A DNA stretch of 23,483 bases from Chara braunii (GCA_003427395.1 BFEA01000262.1:1010471-1033953); one strand, 5' to 3'; counted from the first letter of the stretch, positions 8,979 to 18,454 are shown. The notes: a model not told the origin generated them from the letters alone. Numbers and translations: made by a program.

Positions 8979-9104
8979 GTGGTCCACCTGCGCACACATG
9001 CACGTGCATGCCACGCGCGCACAGTGTGGAATTTTTTCTTGGACCCCTAATTAAGGGGGTATGGCGGTCAACATGTGCACGCATGCATGTGCATGCCATG
9101 CGCG
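8979..9104. repeat. Spaced 41-bp repeat pair rich in GCATGC
   Basis: Units 8979-9019 and 9064-9104 match at 34 of 41 bases (for example GTGCATGCCACGCGCG against GTGCATGCCATGCGCG). They are separated by 44 bp containing CCCCT-AATTA-AGGGG. Much of each unit alternates purine and pyrimidine. Confidence 0.85.
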
Positions 9105-9149
9105 GATGCGATGCATCACGAGTATGCAGTTAGTCCTTCCCGCAAGGAG

Positions 9150-9297
9150 CAATCGATGCTGTCAGGGCTCCCCGGGCTGTAACGTGGTGGGTAATTTTTG
9201 TATGGACTTGCCAGTGGAATAGGAACCAGACTGACACTCTCCGGTATAGAAGAAGCATGGCTCAATGTCTTCATTTCAAAAAATAAAAATAAAAATA
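9150..9297 (+). mobile_element. Diverged LINE 3' end with A-rich tail
   Basis: AGCAATCGATGCTGTCAGGG and GACTTGCCAGTGGAATAGGA, then ACCAGACTGA, match the 3' UTR of the LINE at 21527-22366 in the same order. The copy ends in an A-rich tail made of AAAAAT units (9278-9297). Only the last ~150 bp remain, as expected of a severely 5'-truncated LINE. Confidence 0.7.
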
Positions 9298-11013
9298 AAT
9301 TCCACCTGCACAGGCCCCCTTCCTCCAAAATGCAAGTTGTATACACACTGCAAAATGCTCAGCCTACCAGATCCAAGGGGAGGGTACACACCGGGGGGCT
9401 GCACAAAATTCAGAGCAACCCAACTTTGGCGATCTTTATTATTATTTTTTTGCCTTAGGGATCTAGGGGAGTTTCCACCATATACGGGGGGGGAATGAAA
9501 AAAAAAAATAAAAAAAATTCGGCCCACGAAAGAAAAAATACTTCCGCCATCCAAAGATTCCAAACACAATTGTCAATCATGTGAGCTGGTAGGCCTGACA
9601 GAGCGCTATAACCTGCCAGGAGAAGATCACCTGTAAGTGGTGGTGGTGTTAGAGTTACAACGCTTAATGAGGTAAGATTTTGAAAGTGTCTGTGGATGGT
9701 TTCAGTAGTGTAGACAGGTGGCGGGCGTTGAGTTATGTATCTTCCACTGCAACTGTGCCGGGGTCGGCTGAATGCTACGACCAGTATGGCTTCAGTTTTG
9801 AACACTGTGTCACAGTTGCAGTGGTTAAGACATCCGGCTGTTATGGCTGAGAGCACCGGTTTGAGTCCGTGTGGCCACGGACTTGGGTTCCTGGCAACAT
9901 ACTGCACCAACATATCAGTCTGGGCAGGCCAGGGTTGGTAGGTTACTTAGATTTGACAGAATGAGTTCTGCGATACTGGTGGTTTACGGATACAAAGTGA
10001 TATACTCTTGATTTGAAGCTTGGAATTCTATGTAGATGACTACAAGCTGGAAGGGCCAGCTCTATGCATTCTAATATACAAGAGTTTTAAATCCCAGATT
10101 GGACACACTGTATGAGTTCCCAAATTTGCCCCTCATTTTCCGTGAAAGATGTACACACACAAAAGGCAGATATGTGGGTGCTCTTCGAGCCTCTGTGAAT
10201 GTGCTTTTGCAGCATGTTCACACTACGGGCGTACCACAAGAGTACTGTTGTGGTATGCACTAAGTGTGAAGTTCGGTTGCACAGTTTTAAAACGATAGCC
10301 CACACAGCCCCGCAGTCAATCTTACACCCACCCTTGAAACCGCACCTGTAGGCTGACAGATGAAGCATCTGTCACACAGTTAGGCAGGATGAAGAACCCT
10401 ATCACACAGCATGGTTTTTCTCCTTTTTAGTAGCTTTTGTTGCAGAAAAAGAGGGCCTGAACAACTAAAGTTGAACCTCAAGTTCAGATATCTCTTCAGG
10501 GGTTACCTGACTGTCCTGCTAAATCACACATACAAGTTTGAACTTCGAAGTGGTACTACGTGTCCGAGGCCGAACTAGTAGTCATGCTATTCATGTGTCT
10601 CCATCTTTCAGTGTTCCCTTTTCTCATTTCTTTGAGCTTTGTACTCAGTGCCTGTGTTGTTTCCTTTCAGTCATTGGTTTTAATACTTCTACCAACATGG
10701 CAGGATTGCATTGAATCGTCTCATTCATCAGTAATAGAACCAGACTGGGTAAGAAAAAGAGGTGAGGTGTGGAAGGTCTCAAACAAGAAAATAGGAGGGT
10801 TATGATTCTCCCCACTGGGTCAGGTTAGCCTTGCATTGCCTCCCAACATAGATCTACCATACAGGGGATGCTAACAGCATTCAATGGGCCATCAAACAAT
10901 AGAAAGGCAAAGGTAATGAACAAAATACGAGTGTATGGCCAAGGAAGAAGCTGAGTTCAGCCACTGGTTGCACCCTACCCTTGAATCAATGCCCAGACTC
11001 TACAGGCCCTCAG
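9298..11013. other. Non-coding stretch, no gene supported
   Basis: Contains A-rich and T-rich runs (9440-9455, 9500-9540), the inverted repeat and Pol III-like boxes at 9744-9883, and only short frames without recognisable domains (for example 10087-10368 minus, 10560-10805 plus). I see no splice-supported exon set. Confidence 0.5.
9744..9883 (+). ncRNA. Possible Pol III/SINE-like hairpin unit
   Basis: CCACTGCAACTGTG (9744-9757) and CACAGTTGCAGTGG (9811-9824) are perfect reverse complements 53 bp apart. The right arm merges with a tRNA D-arm-like string (AGTGGTTAAGAC). At 9858-9868, GGTTTGAGTCC fits the Pol III B box (GGTTCRANTCC with one change). It is followed by an 8-bp hairpin (AGTCCGTG, loop TGGC, CACGGACT; 9864-9883). 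No complete tRNA cloverleaf can be folded: the acceptor stem is absent and the T stem is poor. It may be a tRNA-derived SINE fragment. Confidence 0.3.
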
Positions 11014-11039
11014 GACTTCACCGTATATTTCTTCTTCTT
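11014..11039. repeat. Left target-site duplication of LINE 1
   Basis: Begins GACTTCACCGTATATTTCTT and runs into poly(T). The partner at 21258-21282 begins GACTTCACAGTATATTTCTT; one mismatch in the first 20 bases. Sequences outside the pair do not match each other, as expected of a TSD. Confidence 0.75.
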
Positions 11040-11268
11040 TTTTTCCTTTTTCTTTTTTTTGAAATGTAAACAGGTCCTTATGGCCCTGGCTCCATTTCCA
11101 TTCTGGGGAGTGTCAGTCCGGTTCCTATTCCCCCGGCAAGTCAAACTGAAATACATCGTGGTACACGCTTTCCTCCTGTCTGGCCGAAGAAATCCTGACC
11201 AGCATTGATTACTCCTGTATAGGAGGATTGACTGTCAGCTTGCCCTATCCTAGTTTTCCTCTCAGAAC
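11038..11268 (-). mobile_element. LINE 1 3' UTR and poly(A), minus strand
   Basis: T-rich tract 11038-11060 followed by a block matching the reverse complement of 22113-22320. Shared strings include CTGGCTCCATTTCCATTCTG, GACCAGCATTGATT and GGATTGACTGTCAGCTTGCC. Homology stops after TTTCCTCTCA (11268), which is the inversion joint. Confidence 0.88.
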
Positions 11269-11269
11269 C

Positions 11270-11806
11270 CTGTTGGTTTTGTCGAATAGGCTTGAGGCAC
11301 AAGAAACTGGGAGAGATGTCTGTCAGCCTGAGGCTAAATCCTCAATTTGCCCTTCTCAGGACTGCATTCCTTGTCGTAGTTGGAGTGGTCCACTTTTTCC
11401 AAATCAATTTGTTGTCTGTGATTGCCGCTATCTTTCCCTTTAGCAGCCAGTCTCTCATGAAGATTCGTCTCCTGATAAACTGGATCAAAACCGAAGGATG
11501 GTGGCTAGCAGAAGGGACACCCCCCCAGCCCGAGGACACATCGACACCCATGTTGTGGTCTACAGGAGAACAGGCACTCTGATATCTAGGTATCATGGTT
11601 ACGAAGACGGTGTGTTGCCAGGAATGGGTCAGGGCCTAATTGCCAAAGCAATAACTCACCTGGGCCCATGTAAGAACGGACAGGCATCGCTGATCGGGAG
11701 AGCACTAATAATAAACACGATAATCTTTTCCACATTATGGTACAGTGAATTGATCTGGTCTCCCCCGGACGACGAGCTCCAGACTATAAAGGCCAGAGCA
11801 AGATTC
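11270..11806 (+). pseudogene. LINE 1 ORF2 fragment: end of reverse transcriptase
   Basis: The frame ending near 11580 gives INWIKTEGWWLAEGTPP, the segment that follows the catalytic FADD box in plant LINE RTs (usually G-L-x-I-N-W-x-K-T/S). It then gives STGEQAL and, after a stop, YLGI, the usual thumb motif. A shifted frame (to 11806) continues with GQASLIGRALIINTIIFSTL and WSPPDDELQTIKARARF, typical of the post-RT region. The palm itself is absent. The frame is cut by the 5' LTR of copy B exactly after ARARF and resumes at 19466. The first 150 bases are too decayed to place. Confidence 0.78.
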
Positions 11807-12252
11807 TGAAATGGTTTCACCCAGTTCGCATGACAGTTGCAGACCCCAGGGCTCGATCCCTAGACCTAACCCCTGTCCCCATGTACAGTACCCGTCAACC
11901 CCCGTGTGCTTTGATCCCGCGACCTGACCGAAAGTCGTTTGCCCGTAGTCTGTGTGCACTGTCTGGTCGCACGGACTTGAACCGCGAGTCTTGGTCTTAG
12001 CAGTCTTAATGTCAGTCCCAAGCCCTAGCCCTAGCAGTCGTGAAGAGTCAATCCTACGTAGCCTAGGACTTTCTAGAAAAGTCTAAGTTGGCCCTTCGAG
12101 GCTGTAGGAGTCCGTCGCCGTGGGTGAGTCAGCAAAGAGCAATCTTGTCCTAGTACAGTCAGCAGTCCCAGTCCCTAGTCCCAGTCTACCAGGTGGGACA
12201 GCACAATCCTTGGGCCTGGGCCTGAAGGCAGGCCAGACCATCGACAAAACAG

Positions 12253-12262
12253 TATAAATAAA
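12253..12262 (+). promoter_or_regulatory. TATA box overlapping AATAAA, 5' LTR
   Basis: TATAAATA (12253-12260) overlaps AATAAA (12257-12262). Transcription would start about 30 bases on, near CATTCATTCATTCTGC. The AATAAA could also serve in 3' end formation from the other LTR, but lying upstream of R it would be lost from a transcript starting here. Confidence 0.7.
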
Positions 12263-12378
12263 GAGGCAGCGCCCAGCCATTCATTCATTCTGCAAACGAT
12301 GCAGAAGTGCTGCCTGAGCGTCTTGTGCGTTGTAGGTCTGCAGATGCCCGAAGATGAAGTGGGCAGGAAGGAGGAGAC

Positions 12379-12394
12379 AGCGGCCATAGCTGCT
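12379..12394. other. LTR hairpin AGCGGC-CATA-GCTGCT
   Basis: 6-bp stem with one G-T wobble and the CATA loop. Compared with GGCGGC-CATA-GCCGCC at 95-110, the outer pair is A-T instead of G-C, a paired change. Confidence 0.5.
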
Positions 12395-12769
12395 AGGTAG
12401 AAGATAGAAGGAGGGAGACGGCGGCAGTGTCGAACAACAGCAGTGTGCGTGGGTGTGTGTGTGTGGTGTGAATGCGGGGACATTCCGGGTAGATCCTAGA
12501 GCGTGCGTCCATAAGTGTGAGAGTGTCGGATGGTGGATACATTGTGCGAGTGAGTCTCTCAGAAAGGCGGTTAGATGCCATATCTGCAAGCTGTAACAAG
12601 TGGACTTATACGGAGTTTCTGGCCAAGGGCCATACATCTGAGTTTTCTGTGTGGGCACTGTGCGCCATATCACGCTCATTGCTGATTCTGCATGTGCGAA
12701 AATTCTTCTGCCATCGACATCTGGATGTATGCATGCTCGAAGTGAGATTGAAGTCGAGTCTGATTACAC

Positions 12770-12781
12770 TGGTATCAGAGC
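12770..12781 (+). promoter_or_regulatory. Primer-binding site, initiator tRNA-Met
   Basis: TGGTATCAGAGC, one base after the LTR end, is the standard plant LTR-retrotransposon PBS complementary to the 3' end of initiator tRNA-Met. Minus-strand cDNA would start here. Confidence 0.93.
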
Positions 12782-12816
12782 TGGTTCCCGTTGTCCACGC
12801 CATAGCAACTGCCACC

Positions 12817-12857
12817 ATGACAAAGAAGAAGACCGCCGGCGAGAAGAAGAGAAGCCA

Positions 12858-12893
<36 letters not shown>

Positions 12894-12939
12894 NNNNNNN
12901 NNNNNNNNNNNNNNNNNNNNNNNNNNNNNNNNNNNNNNN

Positions 12940-13005
<66 letters not shown>

Positions 13006-14340
13006 CTCGTGGAGGAAACAGTTCGCCATGGCGGACGGCGGCCATAGCCACCCAGCTCGGAGGAAGAAGAAGACCGCTGCTAAGAGGAGGAGAAAGACAA
13101 ACAGCAGTGGTGAAGGAAGAGAGAGGGGAGACAAGTGCTGGCCGGCCCTCAGAATCAGAAACAGTGATGGCAGTAGAGGAATGGGTGGCTAGGCTGTCTA
13201 TGGGGGAAGAACAGGAAGCGAAGTTGCTGGTCCCCCAGACGGAGAAGGAGGCGTGGAGAAAAGAGTTGGAAAAGGAGGAGGACCCCATGGGCCGGCAAGC
13301 CAGGGAGCAAGAAAAGCAATTGGAGTTAAAGTTGCGACTTGCAAGGGAAAAGACGAGGCGGCTGGAGGTGGCAGACAAGATGGAGAAGGAAGTGAGGGCA
13401 GCAGAAGAACGGCTGGGAAAATTGGGGGATAACGCGGACGTAGACTGGAAAATTTACACTATCTCCCGTAGTATGGCTGCTATGGTGAAAGCTCAGCAGG
13501 AGCAGTTAAGGCATCTAAGGGGCCACGACCTCGCATTAGAATCCATGCGCCTGGGATTCCAGGATTTTGCACAGGACATGATGCTCCGCATGTCAAGTGA
13601 GTTGCACGCCGCAATGGAAGGCACTGAGAAGTTTTGTGCCGGTGCCATAGAGGGAGCCAAGGTCACAGCCCCTAAGGAAGAAGAACAACGCCCCCGCCGT
13701 GACAGAGTCAAGGTTCGTTTCCCTGAGCCCTATAGTGAGAAGAAGGGAGAGGACTTTGATAACTGGGAAGCCAATGTCAAATCCTATTTGCACCTGCAGT
13801 ACATTCCCCAGGAGGACCCTGTTCTGAAAGCTTTCCAGGCACTGAGAGAGGAAGCGACTAGCTTCGCAAGGTCGCTCGCACGTGCTGCCCGCTGTGAAAA
13901 TGATATGATAGAGTACTCTGCCCTCACCCATCTTAGCCATTTTCTGGCTTCATTGCGAGAACGCTTCGTAGACATCACCAGTGGGATAAAGGCGACTAAC
14001 AAGCTCCAAATGATCCATACGCAGCAATGGAGTGTGCACGCTCTGACGTCCGCCATCGATGAGCTCATCGCGATGCCCGGCCACGGAGTGACCGAGGCAC
14101 AACTTGTCCAACTATTATACCGCGCGTTGCCCGAGCATCTGCAAGGACACTTCTTTGCCAATTTGTCAAGAAGCAACAGCCAAGCATGACTTATGATGTC
14201 CTTAGTCGGGAGGCTGGTACATTTGCTGCTCAAGCTGCGCCAGTTAGCACTTTCTTGCACAAAGATTTAACAAAGGGTAAGAAGTGGAAAGGATGCACCA
14301 TCTCTGGCCATGTCAAAGCAAAAGAAAGTTTGATCCTGAC
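12817..14340 (+). pseudogene. Copy B gag: (Glu-Arg)n, coiled coil and capsid
   Basis: The start is ATG 12817 in GCCACCATGA, an excellent context 48 bases after the LTR. The first residues are MTKKKTAGEKKRSQEE, then GA repeats encode alternating Glu and Arg, broken by a 46-base N gap. After the gap the Gag frame reads VEEWVARLSMGEEQEAKLL, a coiled coil (LELKLRLAREKTRRLEVADK) and the capsid core (FDNWEANVKSYLHL). The frame cannot be joined across the gap, since its true length is unknown. Near 14160 a frameshift interrupts the capsid end: the first frame stops at 14189, and the homologous MTYDVLSRE continues one frame away. Gag would form the particle. The longer open frame upstream of 12817 runs through the LTR and is not a plausible start. 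Confidence 0.88.
12862..13000. repeat. (GA)n microsatellite with assembly gap, in gag
   Basis: GA run 12862-12893, N 12894-12939 (46 bases), GA run 12940-13000. All reading frames of (GA)n encode alternating Arg and Glu without stops, so the gap size does not affect coding content but does affect the frame. The gap probably reflects unresolved repeat length. Confidence 0.95.
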
Positions 14341-14342
14341 GA

Positions 14343-14800
14343 GAGGAAGGTGGTGCTGAAGAAGTCCCCTATTCTGATATTGAATGGGGACTCGAAGAAG
14401 AGGCGGACAGTAGTATAGAGAAGGGGAGTTCCTACACCGCTGTTGCGGTCGGAGGGAGGCCGCAAGGAAGAGGTCATGGCCAAAGTCGGAACAGGCCATG
14501 CCTCAGGTGGTCGAGGACAAGGCGGCCCGGGGGTTGGCGGCAACAGAGACCGCCAAGCGGGAGGAAGGGGTCAAGGTCCCCCGTCTAACCGCCCTAATCC
14601 CAGTCGATCACCTCCCAAGAGGGGTGCATGGCACCCTGAACGGCCTGAAGGCCGGCCCTGGGAAACCCTTGGAATAGAACGTATGGCAGGACCGTGTGGA
14701 TCGCTACCAATGCGTGCTCTGCTGCAATCCCGGGCACATTATCAAATTTTGCCCGCGGTACCAGAGTTTCCGGAATGCTGCGTCTGGGGCAGCAAAAGGC
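14343..14800 (+). pseudogene. Copy B nucleocapsid: Gly/Arg linker and CCHC knuckle
   Basis: Frame 3 gives EEVPYSDIEWGLEEEAD and GGRPQGRGHGQ. After an indel another frame gives GGNRDRQAGGRGQGPPSNRP. The zinc knuckle CVLCCNPGHIIKFC (C-x2-C-x4-H-x4-C) is at 14711-14752 in frame 2. The element RNA would be bound here. Linker, capsid and knuckle lie in three different frames, so at least two indels have occurred. The knuckle residues themselves are all kept. Confidence 0.85.
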
Positions 14801-14852
14801 AACTGCCGGTAGAGGTCGCAACTGCCCCTACCCCTGGAGTACGTAGAGATGA

Positions 14853-15674
14853 GTGTGCGCGCAAGGTAGAAACTCACACTCCACGTTTGCTAGCCATCGT
14901 CTAGCTAGCTGCCTAGAGATTGCTTGTGTTAGAGTCTCTCTATACGCTTACCTCACAGGCCTAGCCGACGAGTTGAAAGAGAGAAGACTGGCCTCGGCCA
15001 AAATGAAGAAAGATGGAAAAGGGCAGCTCATCTTAGCGGACATAGAGATTTGTAGCGCTAGAGTACGGACCCTTATAGACAGCGGGGCCACCAAGAGTTA
15101 CACCAGTCGTAAAGCGTTGAAAAAGTTGAGGCTAGGCCTCAAAGTCCAAAAGTCGAAGGAACATGTAGTCAATATCCTCGTAGACAACCGCACAAAGTGG
15201 GTCGAGGAATACGTCGAGGGAGTCCAAGCATACTTCCGCCTGGAACAAGGAGGGAAGATCCAAAAAGTCCTTCACTCCTTGACTCTCCTCGTGGAAGAGA
15301 ATCTCCCATTTAATGTAGTACTTGGTACAAATTGGGGAGAGGCAGCCGGGGCCACTCTGCACCTTCGAGAGCACGAGTGCAGGCTCCCTAGTCCATCAGG
15401 TGGGGTCAAGAAAGCCTGCTTGTATCATGAGTCAAGGATAGACAACCTCATGGCGCAATGCTGCCTTAGCTCTCCTGCGTTCGCTAGACTTGTCAGAAAG
15501 GACCAGCTCGAGGAACAGGTGTACGTCGCTTATGTTAGGCCAATAACAGACACGCCAAAGGAGGAGGAGAAGATCCATCCCACTATTGCCGGTTTGCTGG
15601 AGGAATACAAAAACTTATCGGAAGCACCCTCAGGGGTAGTGCCAAGGCCCATCCAGCACCAGATAGAGACATAG
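14853..15674 (+). pseudogene. Copy B aspartic protease and linker to RT
   Basis: A 273-codon open frame with the retropepsin motif TLIDSGATKSYTSRKALKK (catalytic Asp within DSGA at about 15079-15090). The flap/second-half region includes LVEENLPFNVVLGTNW. A linker with VRKDQLEEQVYVAYVRP leads to RT. The frame ends at TAG 15672-15674 in HQIET; copy A has a Glu codon one residue away in HRIEIEPD, so this is a point nonsense change. The frame is open again right after it, in the same phase. Protease would process Gag-Pol; its core looks complete. Confidence 0.88.
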
Positions 15675-16412
15675 TCTGACAATAGAACACCTAAAGGAGC
15701 AATCCACAAAATGTCTCCCAAGGAGTTAGAGGAGTTGCGCAAGCAATTAGATGAGCTCCTAGAGAAAGGATGGATCATACCTAGTTCATCTTCTCTTGGC
15801 GTTCTTGTTCTTTTCGTCCCAAAGAAAGGGGGAGAGTTAAGAATGTGCATAGACTACAGAAGTCTGAACGTCATAACGGTCAAGAATGCAGAACCATTGC
15901 CCTGCATAGATGACCTATTGGATCGGGTGCAAGGTTGTAAGTACTTCGCAAAGATAGATCCGAAGTCAGGATACCACCAGATAGAGGTACACCGTGACGA
16001 CCAATACAAGATGATGTTTCGGACCAGATACGGGCATTATGAGTTTGTGACGATGCCCTTTGAGCTAACTAGCGCACCAGCCACATTCCAGCACTCCATG
16101 AACGACTTATTTCGACCGTGGCTAGATAGGTTTGTGTTAGTCTACTTAGACGATATCTTAGTGTTCAACAAGACCCTCGAGGAACATGAGGGCCATCTGA
16201 GGCAGATCTTGGAGAAGCTACACGAAGCTAACTTCAAGATCAACGCGAAGAAGTGTGAGTGGGCCAAGACAAAAAATTGTTACTTGGGCCACGTTTTGGA
16301 CGGAGATGGCATTAGGCCAAAGGACAGTAAGATAGCCTCGATTAGGGATTGGCCAACTCCTCGCACTCTGACAGAGTTGCGTTCGTTTCTAGGATTGGCC
16401 CAACTATTATAG
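15675..16412 (+). pseudogene. Copy B reverse transcriptase
   Basis: In phase with the protease frame after one TAG. Motifs in order: MSPKELEELRKQLDELLEKG, VLFVPKKGGELRMCIDYRSL, KIDPKSGYHQI (usually [11 protein letters not shown]), MPFELTSAPATFQ (usually MPFGLT) and the catalytic VYLDDILVF. The thumb follows: YLGHVLDGDGIRPKDSK and WPTPRTLTELRSFLGLA. The frame ends at TAG 16410-16412 because of one extra C in TTGGCCCAACTATTATAGG; without it the usual LANYYRKF would follow. The L to P and G to E changes in two conserved motifs suggest relaxed selection. The YLDD box is intact. Confidence 0.93.
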
Positions 16413-16985
16413 GAAGTTCGTAAGGAACTTCTCCACTATCGCTGCTCCCCTTCGCAGACTCCTAAAGAAAGAAACCCATCTGGAAACAAGATTGCACCTC
16501 GGCCCCGAAGAAGCTGAAAAAGGCCTTGGTAGAATATCCTATCCTCAAAGTAGTCGATCCTTTGTTACCCTTTGTCGTCACTACAGACGCAAGTCTGTAT
16601 GGCATAGGTGTTGTGCTACAACAAGATGACGACAATGGCTATAGACTGGTAGAGTTCATGTCAGCTAGGTTGCCTTCAAGAAAGGTAGCAGCCTCTACAT
16701 ACGAGAGGGAACTCTACGCTCTCAGGCAAGTCTTAGATCATTGGAGGCATTACCTGCTTGGGAGGCACTTCAAAGTATATTCAGCCCACGAGGCACTAAG
16801 GTGGCTGAAGACACAAGCCAAGATGACGCCTAAGTTAACTAGATGGGCAGCTGAAATAGACCAATTTGATTTTGACCTGAAGCCTGTCAAGGGTAAGTAC
16901 AACTTGGTAGCCAATGCTCTAAGTAGAAGGGAAGATTACTTCGGCGCAGTAGTACACTATTTGGACATAGGAACAGACCTGCAGC
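16413..16985 (+). pseudogene. Copy B RNase H
   Basis: After the indel at about 16397 the connection reads RKFVRNFSTIAAPL. A second frame change near 16490 leads to the frame open at 16526-17203. The RNase H acidic residues are: Asp in VTTDASLYGIG, Glu in YERELYALRQ, then SAH where Ty3/Gypsy elements have SDH, and ANALSRR where they have ADALSRR. Two of the four metal-binding acidic positions are thus replaced (Asp to Ala, Asp to Asn). The enzyme would remove RNA from the RNA-DNA hybrid; this copy is unlikely to be active. Confidence 0.9.
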
Positions 16986-17690
16986 AGAAGATAAAAGATG
17001 CGTATGCTCAGGATCCGATCTACAACGACCTCCTAAAGAGAGTTAAGGAGACCCCTGATAGCGAGCCAGACTATCGAACCACGAACGGGCTACTTTTTGA
17101 GAAGACTTACGTTGTTGACAGATTGTGTGTCCCCAACAGTGAAGAGATCTGTAGCCTGATCCTAGAGGAGTGCCACGATACCGAAGCCAATTTTGGCTGG
17201 TAGAAAACCTTAGCCAACCTATCGAGGTCGTATACATGGCCTGGCATGAAGCCTGACTGCATAGAGTACGTCCGCAGTTGCAAGGTCTGCCCACGCAACA
17301 AAACAATGACGTGAGCACCGTTGGGTCTTCTCAGGCCCCTGCCTATTCCCGCAGGACCCAGAGAGTCGGTTTCCATCGATTTCATGGACGCCAAAGTCAG
17401 GAGTAGGCATGGTCATAGTAGACCGTTTAGCAAATACGCAGTTTTCGGACCACTCCCTGCAGAGCCCAGGACAAATTCTTCGACTTCTAGGTAAGCGAGC
17501 ATGGTATACCATTATCTATAGTTAGTGACCGAGATACACGGTTCACCAGCCAAAACTGGCAAGATCTTATGGAAGTTTATGGCTCTAAGCTATTATTTAG
17601 AGAAAAACGGTTAGACCGAACAGGTGAATAAGATCTTGCAGAAGATACTCAGAATGTATATTAGACCAGACCAAATCAAGTAGACGAGAT
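16986..17690 (+). pseudogene. Copy B integrase: zinc-binding and catalytic parts, broken
   Basis: The HHCC domain starts SLILEECHDTEANFGW, then a stop, then KTLANLSRSYTWPGMKPD and YVRSCKVCPRNK. The first His and both Cys remain; the second His, usually in GHFG, is lost by a small deletion (NFGW). In the core, SIDFMDA carries the first catalytic Asp and SDRDTRFTSQNWQDLM the second. Near 17600 a deletion has removed part of the segment before TEQVNKILQKILRMYIRPDQ, which holds the catalytic Glu. These pieces lie in several frames with stops. Integrase would insert the cDNA; this one cannot. Confidence 0.88.
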
Positions 17691-18416
17691 GCTCCCCAAA
17701 GTAGCTAGTGCCTACAACAACAATGTACATCTAGCTACATGCCGTACTCCTAACGAGCTTCACATGTCCTTTAGACCACGTAGGCCATTTGAAGGACTGA
17801 ACCAGGACCAGATCCAGAAATTACTTCCCGGGACTAGAGAATTTGCGTTGCAGCACGAACAGGAAGTTGTGAGGGTGATTGAGAAACATGAGGAAGGCCC
17901 CAGCATCGCATGATTGAGCAAGCAAACAAGCATCGCCGACCTGTAGAGTTTCGGGTAGGCGACTTAGTCTGGGTCAAGTCAAAGGAATTCGCCCAAGAAA
18001 AAAACATCTCGCATAAGTTATTGCCCACGTACAGAGGGCCCTGGCCTGTCCTTGAAGTCAAAGGTGGAGAAGACGGAATATCCTACACGATCGATATCTC
18101 GCCGCACCTCCATACATATCCGGTTTTTCATGCGTCAAAATTGTTGCCTTGTGTCACCAGTCAACAGTTTCCGTCGCAAAGAGCAATGATTCCACCTGAC
18201 ATGGATGGCACTTATGACATAGCCTGCATTAAAGAGGAAGATGCGTCTAGGATTGGAGGTCGGGACTGTCCCCAAAAGCAAGATAAAGTTAGGTTTGCTT
18301 ATCAGGAACCTGAGGACGATAGGTGGTTCACCAAAACTGAGCTTATAGAGACAGCTCCCGATAGAGTGCATGCCTATGAAAGGGCAAGAAAGGGTAAAGG
18401 TCCTGCGTTGGATTAG
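17689..18416 (+). pseudogene. Copy B integrase C-terminal domain
   Basis: Frame 17689-17913 reads VASAYNNNVHLATCRTPNEL, then PGTREFALQHEQEVVRVIE. A frame change near 17905 leads to 17910-18416: HRRPVEFRVGDLVWVKSKEF, KLLPTYRGPWPVLEVKGG (GPF/Y-like module) and SYTIDISPHLHTYPVFHASK. Then come MIPPDMDGTYD and the chromodomain-like tail EDDRWFTKTELIE to GKGPALD, with TAG at 18414-18416. The C-terminal domain binds DNA or chromatin. The second frame looks undamaged over 168 codons. It ends 38 bases before the 3' LTR. Confidence 0.9.
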
Positions 18417-18442
18417 AGGATTCTCGGAGGACCTCGAATTTA

Positions 18443-18454
18443 GGACGGCGGGAG
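18443..18454 (+). promoter_or_regulatory. Purine-rich tract before the 3' LTR
   Basis: GGACGGCGGGAG immediately before TG of the LTR; the left element has GGCCGGCGGGAG at the same place. It should be the primer for plus-strand DNA, but it contains two C residues, so it is not a clean polypurine tract. Confidence 0.6.

Larger units (their letters stand above)
11807..12768 (+). repeat. 5' LTR of copy B (962 bp)
   Basis: TG at 11807 and CA at 12767-12768. Its start contains the near-palindrome TGAAATGGTTTCA. It carries the TATA box at 12253, a hairpin at 12379 and a short GT-rich stretch (12444-12472). It is followed after one base by the PBS. It is 49 bp shorter than the 3' LTR, mainly through a shorter GT run and loss of half of a hairpin near 12422. 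Confidence 0.93.

Noticed and set aside
9811-9880. A functional tRNA gene
   Set aside because: A D-arm-like string and B box are present, but there is no acceptor stem, the T stem pairs poorly, and no clear anticodon arm is seen.
10087-10805. Small open frames of 81-93 codons as genes
   Set aside because: No domain, no codon pattern and no splice context; the lengths are usual for random frames in this composition.
11228-11443. Short plus-strand frame as a gene
   Set aside because: It spans the joint between the minus-strand LINE 3' UTR and the plus-strand LINE part and reads the antisense of the UTR at its start.
12651-14189. A 512-codon open frame reading through the N gap as one protein
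   Set aside because: It begins inside the 5' LTR, upstream of the PBS, and its phase across the 46-N gap is arbitrary. The likely Gag start is ATG 12817.
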